Assembly (NCBI RefSeq): GCF_002777745.1
Contig: NZ_MEIO01000049.1
Span: forward strand, 62,001-126,000
Source of the DNA: Snodgrassella alvi
Lineage (GTDB): Bacteria; Pseudomonadota; Gammaproteobacteria; Burkholderiales; Neisseriaceae
DNA: 64,000 nt
Direction: 5' to 3'
The notes under the pieces are model-generated. The model had not been told where the DNA came from. It ran no database searches and worked only from the letters and a program-made list of their open reading frames with translations. Below, in pieces: positions 1 to 9,800 of the stretch. Every line of letters begins with the position of its first letter. Position 1 is the first letter of the stretch. The translations under genes were made by a program, and so were the position numbers.

Positions 1-410
1 CCGCTGAGGAACCCACCGTAGTGGAAGGGCGCAATTGTCCAAAGTGTGAAGGGCAGCTAGTTTACAAGCGCGGACGTTATGGCAAATTCATTGGTTGTGC
101 CAACTATCCCAAATGTAAATATATTGAGCCGTTGGAAAAGCCTAAAGACACCGGCATTGAATGTCCGAAATGCCACAAAGGCAGCCTGATTGAGCGTAAA
201 AGCCGTTATGGAAAATTGTTTTACAGCTGTAACACCTATCCTGATTGTGACTATGCTGTGTGGAATCCACCAATCAATGAACCCTGTTCGCAATGCGGCT
301 GGCCAATACTGACCATCAAAACCACCAAACGGCGTGGTACTGAAAAAGTGTGTCCGCAAAAAGAATGTGGTTATGCGGAACAGATTGAACCGCCAGCACC
401 AAAAGAATAA
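1..410 (+). CDS. topA: DNA topoisomerase I, C-terminal zinc-ribbon end (5' truncated by window)
   Basis: The reading frame is open from the window edge and ends at the TAA at 408-410, so this is the tail of a larger gene. The visible ~135 residues contain three consecutive zinc-ribbon modules: CPKC with a later C-x-YPKC, CPKC with C-x-YPDC, and CSQC with a fourth Cys near the end. This tandem array is typical of the C-terminal DNA-binding domain of bacterial type IA topoisomerase I, which relaxes negative supercoils behind RNA polymerase. The catalytic TOPRIM and active-site Tyr domains would lie upstream, outside the window. An ideal terminator follows at 441-470. The neighbouring rsmD and ferredoxin genes do not change the call. 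A stand-alone zinc-ribbon protein is unlikely because the frame has no start at the window edge. Confidence 0.9.
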   Translation, partial: AEEPTVVEGRNCPKCEGQLVYKRGRYGKFIGCANYPKCKYIEPLEKPKDTGIECPKCHKGSLIERKSRYGKLFYSCNTYPDCDYAVWNPPINEPCSQCGWPILTIKTTKRRGTEKVCPQKECGYAEQIEPPAPKE

Positions 411-440
411 AACGGGCACTCAATGTAAATGGATACAGCA

Positions 441-471
441 AGACTTTCAGAATGCCTGAAAGTCTTTTTTA
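441..471 (+). terminator. Rho-independent terminator after topA
   Basis: A perfect 10-bp stem (AGACTTTCAG, 441-450, with CTGAAAGTCT, 456-465) has a 5-base loop and is followed by a T run to 470. It sits 30 bases after the topA stop and just before rsmD. Confidence 0.9.
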
Positions 472-486
472 TCGGAGTTAACTCAC

Positions 487-1059
487 GTGGCAAAAATACA
501 GCAACAGCATCGCAATCAGGTACGCATCATCGGCGGCACACACCGGGGACGTAAATTAACCTTTCCGGTTGCTGATGGTCTGCGTCCAACTGCTGATAGT
601 GTGCGTGAACGTCTATTTAACTGGCTGGGGCAGGATTTAACTGGCATGGCCGTACTGGATCTCTTTGCCGGTAGTGGCGTCATCGGGCTAGAGGCTGCTT
701 CAAGAAGAGCCAAAACAGTGACCATGATAGAAAACAACCGTCAGGTAGCTGCCGCAATAAAAAACAACCTGCAACAATTGAATTTTAGTCAAATAGAACT
801 CATCTGTACTGATGCACAAAGTTTTCTCGCGAATAACCGCCAGCAGTTTGATGTGGTATTTTTAGATCCACCTTATGCCTGGCAGCAATGGGATGAGCTC
901 TTAAATGCAATCGTCGCGCATCTACAGCCAGAGGCTCGCGTCTATCTGGAAAGTAACAGCTTACCTGCCTTACCATCCGGCTGGCAGCTATTGCGAGAAG
1001 GTAAATCAGGTATAAGCCGCTTCGAATTATTAACTTACCGCAACGCAAAGATAGCATAA
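487..1059 (+). CDS. rsmD: 16S rRNA (guanine(966)-N2)-methyltransferase RsmD
   Basis: This 190-residue protein matches the RsmD family in length. The family methylates N2 of G966 in helix 31 of 16S rRNA using S-adenosylmethionine, near the P site of the 30S subunit. The N-terminus has the RIIGG-x-HRGR signature (residues 13-22) and GLRPT (31-35). SAM motif I is DLFAGSG (58-64) and the amino-methyltransferase catalytic motif is DPPY (127-130). The start is GTG at 487, preceded by a GGAG element at 474-477; the N-terminus MAKIQQ then aligns with the family. It follows the topA terminator and appears monocistronic, as the ferredoxin downstream has its own promoter. Confidence 0.93.
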   Translation: MAKIQQQHRNQVRIIGGTHRGRKLTFPVADGLRPTADSVRERLFNWLGQDLTGMAVLDLFAGSGVIGLEAASRRAKTVTMIENNRQVAAAIKNNLQQLNFSQIELICTDAQSFLANNRQQFDVVFLDPPYAWQQWDELLNAIVAHLQPEARVYLESNSLPALPSGWQLLREGKSGISRFELLTYRNAKIA

Positions 1060-1094
1060 ACAGATGGTTGCTTACCGGATTGCAGGCAAAACAA

Positions 1095-1103
1095 TGCTAT
1101 AAT
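1095..1103 (+). promoter_or_regulatory. Extended -10 promoter of the ferredoxin gene
   Basis: TGCTATAAT is a consensus extended -10 element (TGn plus TATAAT at 1098-1103), 46 bases before the ferredoxin start. No good -35 lies at the expected distance, which is common for extended -10 promoters. Confidence 0.5.
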
Positions 1104-1139
1104 CCGCGCCCAACGGTTGTGAGTTAAATTTAACGATAA

Positions 1140-1403
<264 letters not shown>

Positions 1404-1472
1404 ATTATTTCGGCTGAAATGGATTAGGAACAGTTAATTACTATTTTTAGCAAAAAAAAATGCTCAATAGAC

Positions 1473-1501
1473 TTGACGAAAATGTAAATGAACATTATCA
1501 T
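1473..1501 (+). promoter_or_regulatory. Sigma-70 promoter of the tRNA-Tyr/Gly/Thr-tuf transcription unit
   Basis: TTGACG (1473-1478), a 17-base spacer and TATCAT (1496-1501) form a near-consensus promoter. The predicted start lies about 7 bases before the mature 5' end of tRNA-Tyr. Confidence 0.75.
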
Positions 1502-1514
1502 GCCGTTCTCTTTT

Positions 1515-1598
1515 GGAGGGATTCCCGAGCGGCCAAAGGGGGCAGACTGTAAATCTGTTGCGAAAGCTTCGAAGGTTCGAATCCTTCTCCCTCCACCA
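1515..1598 (+). tRNA. tRNA-Tyr (GTA)
   Basis: The 7-bp acceptor stem GGAGGGA/TCCCTCC pairs 1515-1521 with 1588-1594. The anticodon GTA is at 1549-1551, there is a long variable arm as expected for a class II tRNA-Tyr, and the CCA end is encoded (1596-1598). Confidence 0.97.
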
Positions 1599-1637
1599 AA
1601 ATTCCAGTCTTACTTGGAGTAGCTTTTAAGTAAGTAT

Positions 1638-1711
1638 GCGGGTGTAGCTCAATGGTAGAGCAGAAGCCTTCCAAGCTTACGGTGAGGGTTCGATTCCCTT
1701 CACCCGCTCCA
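1638..1711 (+). tRNA. tRNA-Gly (TCC)
   Basis: The acceptor stem GCGGGTG/CACCCGC pairs 1638-1644 with 1701-1707. The anticodon TCC is at 1670-1672 in a 7-base loop, the TTCGATT T-loop is present and CCA is encoded at 1709-1711. The outermost anticodon-stem pair (G1663-A1679) is mismatched. Confidence 0.96.
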
Positions 1712-1733
1712 TATAAAGTAAATACCACCATAT

Positions 1734-1808
1734 GCCCATGTAGCTCAGGGGTAGAGCACTCCCTTGGTAAGGGAGAGGCCGACAGTTCAATTCTGTCCAT
1801 GGGCACCA
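1734..1808 (+). tRNA. tRNA-Thr (GGT)
   Basis: The acceptor stem GCCCATG/CATGGGC pairs 1734-1740 with 1798-1804. The anticodon GGT is at 1766-1768 and CCA is encoded at 1806-1808. It is the last tRNA before tuf, the same Tyr-Gly-Thr-tuf order seen in many proteobacteria. Confidence 0.97.
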
Positions 1809-1850
1809 CCTGAATTGATAAACTTAATCATCTTTAGATAGGAAGTAGCC

Positions 1851-3041
1851 ATGGCTAAAGAAAAATTCGAGCGGAGCAAACCGCACGTAAACGTTGGCAC
1901 CATCGGTCACGTTGACCATGGTAAAACCACATTGACCGCTGCAATTTGTACCATTCTGTCCAAGAAATTTGGTGGTGCAGCGAAAGCTTACGATCAGATT
2001 GACAATGCTCCGGAAGAAAAAGCCCGCGGCATTACCATTAATACTTCACACGTAGAATACGAAACCGCAGAACGTCACTATGCACACGTTGACTGCCCGG
2101 GACACGCTGACTACGTGAAAAACATGATTACCGGTGCTGCACAGATGGACGGCGCTATTCTGGTGGTATCTGCTGCTGATGGTCCAATGCCACAAACCCG
2201 TGAGCACATTCTGTTGGCACGTCAGGTAGGTGTACCTTACATCATCGTTTACATGAACAAATGCGACATGGTAGACGACGAAGAGTTGCTGGAACTGGTA
2301 GAAATGGAAATCCGTGATCTGCTGTCTAGCTATGAATTCCCAGGTGATGACATTCCATTGATTAAAGGTTCTGCACTGAAAGCATTGGAAGGTGATACTT
2401 CTGATATCGGCGAAGCTTCAATCATGGCGTTGGCCGATGCATTAGACAGCTACATTCCTACTCCGGAACGTGCAGTAGACAAACCATTCCTGTTGCCGAT
2501 TGAAGATGTATTCTCAATTTCAGGTCGTGGTACTGTAGTTACCGGTCGTGTAGAACGCGGTGTAATCAATGTAGGCGACGAAATTGAAATCGTTGGTCTG
2601 AAAGAAACCCAGAAAACCACCTGTACCGGCGTGGAAATGTTCCGCAAACTGCTGGATCAAGGTCAAGCTGGTGACAATGTAGGTGTATTGTTACGTGGTA
2701 CCAAGCGTGAAGAAGTAGAACGTGGTCAGGTATTGGCAAAACCGGGCAGCATCACTCCGCACACTAAATTCAAAGCAGAAGTGTATGTACTGAGCAAAGA
2801 AGAAGGTGGACGTCATACTCCATTCTTCGCAAATTACCGCCCACAATTCTATTTCCGTACTACAGACGTAACAGGCGCAGTAAGTCTGGCGGAAGGTGTT
2901 GAAATGGTAATGCCAGGTGAAAACGTAACTATTGATGTAGAACTGATTCACCCGATTGCTATGGAAGAAGGCTTACGCTTTGCGATCCGTGAAGGTGGCC
3001 GTACAGTTGGTGCCGGTGTGGTTGCTAAAGTTATCGCTTAA
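1851..3041 (+). CDS. tuf: Elongation factor Tu, copy 1
   Basis: This is a full-length 396-residue EF-Tu, the GTPase that delivers aminoacyl-tRNA to the ribosomal A site. The G1 loop GHVDHGKT spans residues 19-26, G3 is DCPGH and G4 is NKCD. Domains II and III are complete and end in GVVAKVIA. The start ATG at 1851 follows an AGGAAG site. The gene is downstream of tRNA-Tyr-Gly-Thr and is probably co-transcribed with them and with tRNA-Trp. A second copy at 18596-19786 encodes an identical protein; by eye only four synonymous bases differ. That near-identity points to gene conversion between the copies. Identification is secure; which copy deserves the name tufA or tufB is convention. Confidence 0.99.
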   Translation: MAKEKFERSKPHVNVGTIGHVDHGKTTLTAAICTILSKKFGGAAKAYDQIDNAPEEKARGITINTSHVEYETAERHYAHVDCPGHADYVKNMITGAAQMDGAILVVSAADGPMPQTREHILLARQVGVPYIIVYMNKCDMVDDEELLELVEMEIRDLLSSYEFPGDDIPLIKGSALKALEGDTSDIGEASIMALADALDSYIPTPERAVDKPFLLPIEDVFSISGRGTVVTGRVERGVINVGDEIEIVGLKETQKTTCTGVEMFRKLLDQGQAGDNVGVLLRGTKREEVERGQVLAKPGSITPHTKFKAEVYVLSKEEGGRHTPFFANYRPQFYFRTTDVTGAVSLAEGVEMVMPGENVTIDVELIHPIAMEEGLRFAIREGGRTVGAGVVAKVIA

Positions 3042-3049
3042 AGTTTTGT

Positions 3050-3125
3050 AGGCCAGTAGCTCAATTGGTAGAGTATCGGTCTCCAAAACCGAGGGTTGGG
3101 GGTTCGAGACCCTCCTGGCCTGCCA
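3050..3125 (+). tRNA. tRNA-Trp (CCA)
   Basis: The acceptor stem AGGCCAG/CTGGCCT pairs 3050-3056 with 3115-3121. The anticodon CCA is at 3083-3085 in the loop CTCCAAA. The discriminator is G3122 and CCA is encoded at 3123-3125. Confidence 0.97.
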
Positions 3126-3131
3126 AAAATC

Positions 3132-3165
3132 AGACTAATCGGCCATAGGTCGGTTAGTCTTTTTT
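3132..3165 (+). terminator. Terminator between tRNA-Trp and secE
   Basis: A 13-bp stem (3132-3144 with 3148-3160, two G-T pairs) has an ATA loop and a TTTTTT tail. It ends the tRNA-tuf-tRNA unit 22 bases before secE, so secE depends on read-through or on a promoter inside the short gap. Confidence 0.85.
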
Positions 3166-3187
3166 GCATTAATTAAAAGGTGGTTGT

Positions 3188-3646
3188 ATGGACAACAAAA
3201 CATCGAAAGATGTGGGAACCAAAACCAAAACCAAAGCACAATTAAAAGCTGAGGCCAGAGAACAGCAGCAATTAGAAATCAAGCGCAATAAGCGTCTTGA
3301 TTTTCTCAAATATATCATCTCGGCTATACTGATTGCTGCTGGTATCATGGCATTCTATGCTTTGGATACGCAATTGCCACTTTATATCCGCTATCTGTTT
3401 CCATTAATAGGAGTAATAGCGGCCATTGTAATCGTATTTTTCTGGAGCACTGGCGGGCGAGAGCTGACTGCTTACGTGCGTGACTGTGTGTCAGAAGCCA
3501 GAAAAGTAGTATGGCCCGAGCGCAACGAAGCATTGCGCATGACCCTGTTTGTACTGATATTTGTAGCTGTCTTGTCGTTATTTATTTGGGGTGTTGATAG
3601 CCTGATTTCATGGTTATTATTTGACATCTTTATGAAGAGGAGTTAA
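3188..3646 (+). CDS. secE: Protein translocase subunit SecE
   Basis: SecE clamps the SecY channel of the inner-membrane SecYEG translocon. The 152-residue protein has a charged, Lys/Thr-rich N-terminus and three predicted membrane segments (about 40-58, 67-86 and 119-140), the three-helix form found in proteobacteria. The conserved amphipathic helix and hinge ends in EARKVVWP (103-110), the hallmark of the family. The protein is slightly longer than E. coli SecE (127). The ATG at 3188 has an AAAGGTGG site. nusG follows after two bases, giving the universal secE-nusG pair. Confidence 0.95.
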   Translation: MDNKTSKDVGTKTKTKAQLKAEAREQQQLEIKRNKRLDFLKYIISAILIAAGIMAFYALDTQLPLYIRYLFPLIGVIAAIVIVFFWSTGGRELTAYVRDCVSEARKVVWPERNEALRMTLFVLIFVAVLSLFIWGVDSLISWLLFDIFMKRS

Positions 3647-3648
3647 CC

Positions 3649-4182
3649 ATGGCAAAACAGTGGTACGTTGTACACGCTTATTCCGGTTTTGAAAAAAATG
3701 TCCAGAAAACCTTGAAAGAGCGCATTGAGCGTGAAGGAATGGGTGAGTATTTTGGCCAGATACTGGTGCCAGTTGAAGAAGTAGTGGATATCAAAAATGG
3801 TCGCCGGAGTATTACTGAACGCAAATTTTTTCCGGGCTATGTGCTGGTAGAAATGGACATGACTGATGCTTCATGGCATCTGGTAAAAAATACACCGCGC
3901 GTGACTGGCTTTATTGGTGGAACAGCTAATAAACCATTACCTATTTCTGCTCGTGAAGTGGATGCTATTTTGCATCAGGTACAAAGCGGTGTAGAAAAAC
4001 CAAAACCGAAAATACTGTTTGATGTTGGTCAGCAGGTACGCGTCAATGAAGGACCATTTAAAGATTTCAATGGCGTTGTCGAAGAAGTCAACTATGAACG
4101 TAATAAATTGCGTGTTGCCGTCCAGATATTTGGTCGTGAAACACCAGTGGAACTGGAATTTTCTCAGGTAGAGAAAATTTAA
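3649..4182 (+). CDS. nusG: Transcription termination/antitermination factor NusG
   Basis: NusG binds RNA polymerase and links it to Rho, NusE (S10) or the ribosome. The 177-residue protein has the NGN domain, including the [10 protein letters not shown] strand (60-69), followed by a KOW domain around 126-150 with V-x-V-NEGPF. Length and domain order equal the family standard. The ATG at 3649 follows the secE stop directly and has a GAGGAG site, so the two genes are translationally close. A new promoter at 4214-4242 begins the rplK unit after it. Confidence 0.97.
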   Translation: MAKQWYVVHAYSGFEKNVQKTLKERIEREGMGEYFGQILVPVEEVVDIKNGRRSITERKFFPGYVLVEMDMTDASWHLVKNTPRVTGFIGGTANKPLPISAREVDAILHQVQSGVEKPKPKILFDVGQQVRVNEGPFKDFNGVVEEVNYERNKLRVAVQIFGRETPVELEFSQVEKI

Positions 4183-4213
4183 CTGCGAGAATACAACACA
4201 ACTTAACCTGTGC

Positions 4214-4242
4214 TTGTAAGGAAAAGAAATTTTCTTTATAAT
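4214..4242 (+). promoter_or_regulatory. Promoter of the L11 operon (rplK-rplA)
   Basis: TTGTAA (4214-4219), a 17-base spacer and a perfect TATAAT (4237-4242) predict a start near 4249, which leaves a leader of about 60 bases before rplK. Confidence 0.7.
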
Positions 4243-4248
4243 CACGGG

Positions 4249-4290
4249 TCTTGCTTTTGGGAAGCAGCATTTGCTGCGTCATACCCGTTT
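4249..4290 (+). promoter_or_regulatory. Candidate L1-binding autoregulatory leader of rplK-rplA
   Basis: The short leader contains a hairpin (GCAG at 4264-4267 with CTGC at 4274-4277) flanked by TGGGAA on the 5' side and GTCAT on the 3' side. In E. coli, ribosomal protein L1 represses its own operon by binding a helix and internal loop in the rplK leader that resembles its 23S rRNA site. The position and shape fit that role, but I judged the fold by eye only. Confidence 0.4.
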
Positions 4291-4308
4291 ATTTGGAGTC
4301 TAAATCAA

Positions 4309-4740
4309 GTGGCAAAAAAAATTATAGGCTACATCAAACTGCAGATTCCTGCAGGTAAAGCCAATCCATCTCCTCCGGTAGGCCCGGCTTTGGGTCAGCG
4401 CGGTCTGAATATCATGGAATTCTGTAAAGCATTTAATGCTGCTACACAAAATGTAGAGCCAGGCTTGCCGGTTCCAGTAGTGATTACTGCATTTGCAGAT
4501 AAATCATTTACCTTTGTAATGAAAACCCCGCCAGCCTCTATTTTGCTGAAAAAAGCCGCTGGACTGCAAAAAGGTAGCTCTAATCCGCTGACACAAAAGG
4601 TTGGTAAAGTGTCTCGTGCACAACTGGAAGAAATTGCCAAGGCTAAAGAGCCTGACTTAACTGCTGCGGATCTGGATGCAGCTGTACGCACCATCGCTGG
4701 TAGTGCCCGTTCAATGGGTTTAGATGTGGAGGGTGTGTAA
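4309..4740 (+). CDS. rplK: 50S ribosomal protein L11
   Basis: L11 forms the GTPase-associated centre with 23S helices 43/44 and is needed for the stringent response and for factor binding. Starting at GTG 4309 gives 143 residues beginning [12 protein letters not shown], the normal L11 N-terminus with the proline-rich stretch [15 protein letters not shown] longer in-frame extension to 4210 is possible but would translate the leader and promoter. The GTG start has a GGAG site at 4295-4298. rplA begins immediately after the stop (TAA then ATG), so the two are tightly coupled. Confidence 0.97.
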   Translation: MAKKIIGYIKLQIPAGKANPSPPVGPALGQRGLNIMEFCKAFNAATQNVEPGLPVPVVITAFADKSFTFVMKTPPASILLKKAAGLQKGSSNPLTQKVGKVSRAQLEEIAKAKEPDLTAADLDAAVRTIAGSARSMGLDVEGV

Positions 4741-5436
4741 ATGGCAAAACTTTCTAAACGTATGCAGACAATTCGTGCTGCTGTTGAAACCAATAAATTG
4801 TATGCTATTGATGAAGCATTGAATTTGGTAAAAGCCAATGCTACAGCTAAATTTGATGAATCGATTGATGTATCTTTTAATTTGGGTGTAGATGCACGTA
4901 AATCCGATCAGGTAATCCGTGGTTCAGTAGTACTGCCTAAAGGTACCGGTAAAACCGTACGTGTAGCTGTATTTACTCAGGGTGCCAATGCTGAAGCTGC
5001 TAAAGCAGCTGGTGCTGATGTAGTAGGATTTGACGATCTGGCTGCTGAAGTAAAAGCAGGCAATCTGAATTTTGACGTTGTTATTGCTTCTCCTGACGCT
5101 ATGCGTGTAGTTGGTCAATTGGGTACTATTCTGGGCCCACGTGGCCTGATGCCAAATCCAAAAGTTGGTACTGTTACCCCAAATGTAGCTGAAGCTGTGA
5201 AAAATGCCAAGGCTGGTCAGGTACAGTATCGTACTGACAAAGCGGGTATTGTGCATGCAACTATTGGACGTGCTTCTTTTGAAGCTGCTGACTTGCGTGA
5301 AAACTTCAATGCTTTATTGGATGCAATTGTTAAAGCCAAACCAGCAGCAGCTAAAGGGCAGTATCTGCGTAAAATTGCAGTATCTAGCACTATGGGTGCC
5401 GGTCTGCGTATTGACAGTGCTTCTGTAAACAGCTAA
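4741..5436 (+). CDS. rplA: 50S ribosomal protein L1
   Basis: The 231-residue L1 builds the mobile L1 stalk that escorts deacylated tRNA from the E site. It is also the translational repressor of the rplK-rplA operon in the bacteria where this has been studied. The sequence shows the standard N-terminus (MAKLSKRMQ), the GTGK strand and the [10 protein letters not shown]-x-GTV motif. The ATG touches the rplK stop codon with no gap. A 277-base leader with regulatory structure separates it from rplJ. Confidence 0.98.
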   Translation: MAKLSKRMQTIRAAVETNKLYAIDEALNLVKANATAKFDESIDVSFNLGVDARKSDQVIRGSVVLPKGTGKTVRVAVFTQGANAEAAKAAGADVVGFDDLAAEVKAGNLNFDVVIASPDAMRVVGQLGTILGPRGLMPNPKVGTVTPNVAEAVKNAKAGQVQYRTDKAGIVHATIGRASFEAADLRENFNALLDAIVKAKPAAAKGQYLRKIAVSSTMGAGLRIDSASVNS

Positions 5437-5488
5437 GCAATATATTGCTATTGGCAGTCTGGTTTTAGCTCAGGCTGTCATCAAAATT

Positions 5489-5513
5489 CATATAAATGTG
5501 CCACATTTATATG
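5489..5513. repeat. 12-bp perfect inverted repeat before the L10 leader
   Basis: CATATAAATGTG (5489-5500) and its exact reverse complement (5502-5513) are separated by one base. The sequence is AT-rich and has no T tail, so it is not a classical terminator. It could be an RNA processing site or a protein-binding palindrome. Confidence 0.6.
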
Positions 5514-5540
5514 CCGGGCTACTTAGAAATAAGTAGATGT

Positions 5541-5605
5541 CCAAGACCGTAGGGAATCTGTAGTGGTGATGCGGATTTTAAAAACTAACCCTACGCAGAC
5601 GGTAG
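5541..5605 (+). promoter_or_regulatory. Ribosomal protein L10 leader (rplJL autoregulation)
   Basis: The rplA-rplJ spacer contains the conserved L10-leader stem: GTAGGG (5549-5554) pairs with CCCTAC (5589-5594). An outer GACC/GGT helix is separated by an asymmetric bulge with GCAGA, the kink-turn arrangement. In E. coli the L10-L12 complex binds such a leader to repress rplJ-rplL translation. Recognition is by pattern; no covariance search was run. Confidence 0.75.
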
Positions 5606-5713
5606 TCCCAGATAATCTTGTGTAAGCTTTGCTTACGGATGTCTTTTTGGGTTGCCGCGCTGGGTGGAGTAATGCTTTGTATTACTCTGTTTAAAAACAG
5701 TGGGAGGTAGACC

Positions 5714-6214
5714 TTGAGTCTCAATATTGAAACCAAGCAAGCAGCCGTAGCCGAAATTGCAGCAGCAATCGCTAATGCACAAACTATGGTTCTTGCCGAG
5801 TACCGTGGTATCAGTGTTGCTAGCATGACCGAACTGCGTGCCAATGCTCGTAAAGCAGGTGTATACCTGCATGTGTTGAAAAACACATTAGCTCGTCGCG
5901 CTGTTGAAGGTACTTCATTCGCAGACCTGGCTGACCAAATGGTTGGTCCTTTGGTGTATGCGGTGTCTGAAGACCCGGTTGCTGCTGCAAAAGTACTGCA
6001 CCAGTTCTCGAAAAAAGATGAAAAAATCGTACTGAAAGCAGGTTCATACAATGGTGAATTGCTGGATGTAGCTCAGGTAGCAGAACTTGCTTCTATTCCG
6101 AGCCGTGAAGAATTGCTGGCGAAATTGCTGGGTATTATGCAAGCACCTGTTTCTGGCTTTGCCCGTGCACTGGCTGCTCTGGCAGAGAAAAAAGCCGGCG
6201 AAGAAGCTGCATAA
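5714..6214 (+). CDS. rplJ: 50S ribosomal protein L10
   Basis: L10 anchors the L7/L12 dimers to the ribosome and, complexed with them, represses its own operon through the leader just upstream. The 166-residue sequence begins [12 protein letters not shown], nearly identical in form to Neisseria L10, and ends in the Ala/Lys-rich helix that carries L12 dimers. The start is TTG at 5714 with a strong GGGAGG site at 5702-5707; no in-frame ATG exists in the conserved N-terminus. A rare start codon after a strong site fits the tight translational control of this gene. Confidence 0.97.
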   Translation: MSLNIETKQAAVAEIAAAIANAQTMVLAEYRGISVASMTELRANARKAGVYLHVLKNTLARRAVEGTSFADLADQMVGPLVYAVSEDPVAAAKVLHQFSKKDEKIVLKAGSYNGELLDVAQVAELASIPSREELLAKLLGIMQAPVSGFARALAALAEKKAGEEAA

Positions 6215-6268
6215 TTTTCATCCCCTATATATTTAAATTTTCATTCTCAATTATTGGAGTTTAATAGC

Positions 6269-6640
6269 ATGGCTATTACTAAAGAAGACATCTTGGAAGC
6301 AGTTGGTAACCTGACCGTTATGGAATTGAACGATTTGGTTAAAGCTTTTGAAGAAAAATTTGGTGTTTCTGCAGCTGCTCTGGCAGTTTCTAATGGCAAT
6401 GGTAACGCTTCAACTGCTGCTGAAGAAAAAACCGAGTTTGACGTTGTATTGACTTCTGCCGGTGCACAAAAAGTTGGCGTGATTAAAGTGGTTCGTGCCA
6501 TCACAGGCTTGGGTCTTAAAGAAGCTAAAGATCTGGTTGACGGTGCTCCTAAAACCCTTAAAGAAGGTGTTTCTCAAGCTGAAGCCGACGACATTAAAAA
6601 ACAACTGGAAGAAGCTGGCGCTTCTGTCGAAATCAAGTAA
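6269..6640 (+). CDS. rplL: 50S ribosomal protein L7/L12
   Basis: This is the stalk protein that recruits translation GTPases. From ATG 6269 it is 123 residues, the standard length. It has the N-terminal dimerisation helices (1-32), a flexible hinge and the globular C-terminal domain starting near EKTEFDVVL. The hinge here contains an Asn/Gly/Ser run (SNGNGNAST, about 41-49) instead of the usual Ala/Pro/Gly-rich sequence. The upstream frame extension is short and lacks support; the ATG has a TTGGAG site. A strong hairpin follows and probably reduces transcription into rpoB. Confidence 0.97.
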   Translation: MAITKEDILEAVGNLTVMELNDLVKAFEEKFGVSAAALAVSNGNGNASTAAEEKTEFDVVLTSAGAQKVGVIKVVRAITGLGLKEAKDLVDGAPKTLKEGVSQAEADDIKKQLEEAGASVEIK

Positions 6641-6656
6641 TTACAGTTGTGTTTTA

Positions 6657-6690
6657 CAGGCTGGTAGCTTAGGCTACCAGCCTGCTTTCG
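6657..6690 (+). terminator. rplL-rpoB intergenic attenuator hairpin
   Basis: A perfect 12-bp GC-rich stem (6657-6668 with 6673-6684) has a TTAG loop and is followed by only a weak CTTTCG tail. The equivalent place in E. coli holds a partial terminator that lowers rpoBC expression relative to ribosomal proteins; that role is inferred here. Confidence 0.7.
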
Positions 6691-6721
6691 CTTGTCTAGC
6701 TAAAGTGAAGTTTTATAAATA

Positions 6722-6750
6722 TTTACAAAATAAACTATTATTTACATAAT
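6722..6750 (+). promoter_or_regulatory. Possible rpoBC promoter
   Basis: TTTACA (6722-6727), a 17-base spacer and CATAAT (6745-6750) lie in the AT-rich 188-base rplL-rpoB gap, downstream of the attenuator. The match is moderate. Confidence 0.35.
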
Positions 6751-6828
6751 TTTTCCTAATTTATCTTAACAGTTGTCTTAAGTATTTATAAAACCTTACT
6801 TGCCAAACCTCCCTACTGGAGACTGTCC

Positions 6829-9800
6829 ATGTCCTACTCTTTTACTGAAAAAAAACGTATCCGTAAAAGCTTTGCCAAACGCGCCAATGTATTGGAAGTG
6901 CCGTTTTTATTGGCTACGCAGTTGGATTCTTATACACAGTTTTTGCAGATGGAAACTCCTTATGACCAACGTGCAGACATTGGTCTTCAGGCGGCTTTCC
7001 AGTCTATTTTTCCTATTATCAGTCATAATGGTTATGCTCGTCTGGAATTCACTCATTATGTATTAGGTGAACCGTTGTTTGATATCCCTGAATGTCAGCT
7101 GCGTGGTATTACTTATGCTGCACCATTGCGGGCACGTATCCGGCTGGTTATTCTGGACAAAGAGTCATCCAAACCGAATGTGGTTAAGGAAGTTCGCGAA
7201 AATGAAGTATACATGGGTGAAATTCCACTGATGACACCAAGTGGTTCATTCATTATCAATGGTACTGAGCGTGTGATTGTGTCGCAGTTACACCGATCTC
7301 CCGGTGTATTTTTCGAACATGATCGTGGTAAGTCACATTCTTCAGGCAAATTGCTGTTTTCAGCTCGTATTATTCCTTATCGTGGTTCATGGCTTGATTT
7401 TGAGTTTGATCCAAAAGATTTGCTTTATTTCCGTATTGACCGCCGCCGGAAAATGCCGGTGACAATCTTACTGAAAGCATTAGGTTTTACATCCGAACAG
7501 ATCCTGAATATGTTCTACGATAAAGAACAATATTTCTTATCTAGAGATGGTGTGCATACTAACCTGATACCGTCACGCCTGAAAGGTGAAACAGCTAAGT
7601 TCGATCTGGTTGATAAAGATGGTAAGGTATTGGTACAGAAGGGTAAGCGCATCAATGCCAAAAATATCCGTGATCTTGTTGCAGCAGACATTAAATGGTT
7701 AGAAGTTGAACCAGAAAGCCTGATTGGCAAAGTGCTGGCTACTGATGTTATTGTGCCTGATACTGGTGAGATACTGGCCAAAACCAATGATGAAATCACT
7801 GAAGAGTTATTGGCGCAATTTGATATTCAGGGAATTAAAGAGATTTCCACTCTGTATATCAATGATCTGGATCAAGGAGGTTATGTTTCCAATACCCTGC
7901 GTACAGACGAAATTGAAGGACAACAAGCTGCGCGTATTGCCATCTATCGCATGATGCGCCCAGGCGAACCTCCAACCGAAGATGCGGTGGAAGCGTTGTT
8001 TAACCGTCTGTTCTTCAGCGAAGATAGTTATGATTTGTCTCGTGTTGGCCGGATGAAATTTAATACCCGTACCTATCAACAGAAGTTGTTGGAAGCACAG
8101 CAGCAATCATGGTATGGCAGGCTGATGAATGAGACTTTCGCAGATGCTGATGAAAAAGGCGGTCATGTGCTGACAATTCCGGATATTGTATCCGTAATTG
8201 CCACTCTGGTTGAATTGCGCAATGGTCATGGTGAAGTGGATGATATTGACCATTTGGGCAACCGTCGTGTGCGTTCTGTTGGAGAACTGGCTGAAAATCA
8301 GTTCCGCAGCGGTCTGTCACGTGTAGAGCGTGCTGTAAAAGAACGCCTAAATCAGGCAGAGTCAGAAAATCTGATGCCGCATGACCTGATTAATGCCAAA
8401 CCCGTTTCTGCTGCCATTAAAGAATTTTTTGGTTCTAGCCAGTTGTCACAGTTCATGGATCAGACGAATCCACTGTCTGAAGTAACTCATAAACGTCGTG
8501 TATCTGCCTTGGGCCCGGGGGGGTTAACTCGTGAACGTGCCGGTTTTGAGGTGCGTGACGTACATCCAACCCATTATGGTCGCGTATGTCCGATTGAAAC
8601 ACCGGAAGGTCCGAATATTGGTTTGATTAATTCACTGGCTGTTTACGCCCGTACCAATAAATATGGATTTCTCGAGACACCTTATCGTCGTGTAGTAGAT
8701 GGCAAAGTAACCAATGATATTGACTATCTGTCTGCAATCGAAGAAGGTCGCTTTGTTATTGCGCAGGCTAATGCCGATCTGGATAACGAAGGCCGTATTA
8801 TCGGTGATTTGGTAACCTGTCGTGAAAAAGGTGAAACCATTATGGCGACACCTGACCGTGTACAGTACATGGATGTGGCTACCGGTCAGGTAGTTTCTGT
8901 TGCTGCTTCATTGATTCCATTTTTGGAACACGATGATGCGAACCGTGCATTGATGGGTGCCAACATGCAACGTCAGGCAGTGCCCTGTCTGCGTGCAGAA
9001 AAACCATTAGTGGGTACTGGTATTGAACGCTCAGTTGCGATTGATAGTGCAACAGCGATTGCAGCCAGTCGTGGCGGTGTGGTTGAGTATGTCGATGCTA
9101 ACCGTGTTGTGGTGCGTGTCAATGATGACGAAGCAACTGCTGGTGAAGTAGGTGTGGATATTTACAACTTAGTGAAATTTACCCGCTCCAACCAGTCTAC
9201 CAACATTAATCAACGGCCAGCCGTACAGAAAGGCGATGTCATTGCACGTGGTGATGTAATTGCCGATGGGGCTTCTACTGATTTGGGTGAGTTGGCGCTG
9301 GGTCAGAACATGACCATCGCTTTCATGCCTTGGAATGGTTACAACTATGAAGACTCAATTCTGATTTCAGAACGGGTAGTTGCTGGCGACCGATATACTT
9401 CCATTCATATCGAAGAACTGAATGTTGTATCTCGTGATACTAAACTGGGTGCAGAAGAAATTACCCGCGATATCCCGAATTTGTCAGAACGCATGCAGAA
9501 TCGTCTGGATGAATCCGGTATTGTTTACATTGGTGCTGAAGTAGAAGCTGGTGATGTACTGGTGGGTAAGGTAACACCCAAAGGTGAAACTCAATTAACC
9601 CCGGAAGAAAAACTGTTACGCGCCATTTTTGGTGAAAAAGCCAGCGATGTAAAAGATACTTCTTTGCGTATGCCTACTGGTATGAGTGGTACCGTTATTG
9701 ATGTACAGGTATTTACGCGTGAAGGCATTGAGCGTGACAAACGCGCAAAAGCGATTATTGATGCAGAGCTGAAACGTTACCGCCAGAATCTGACTGACCA

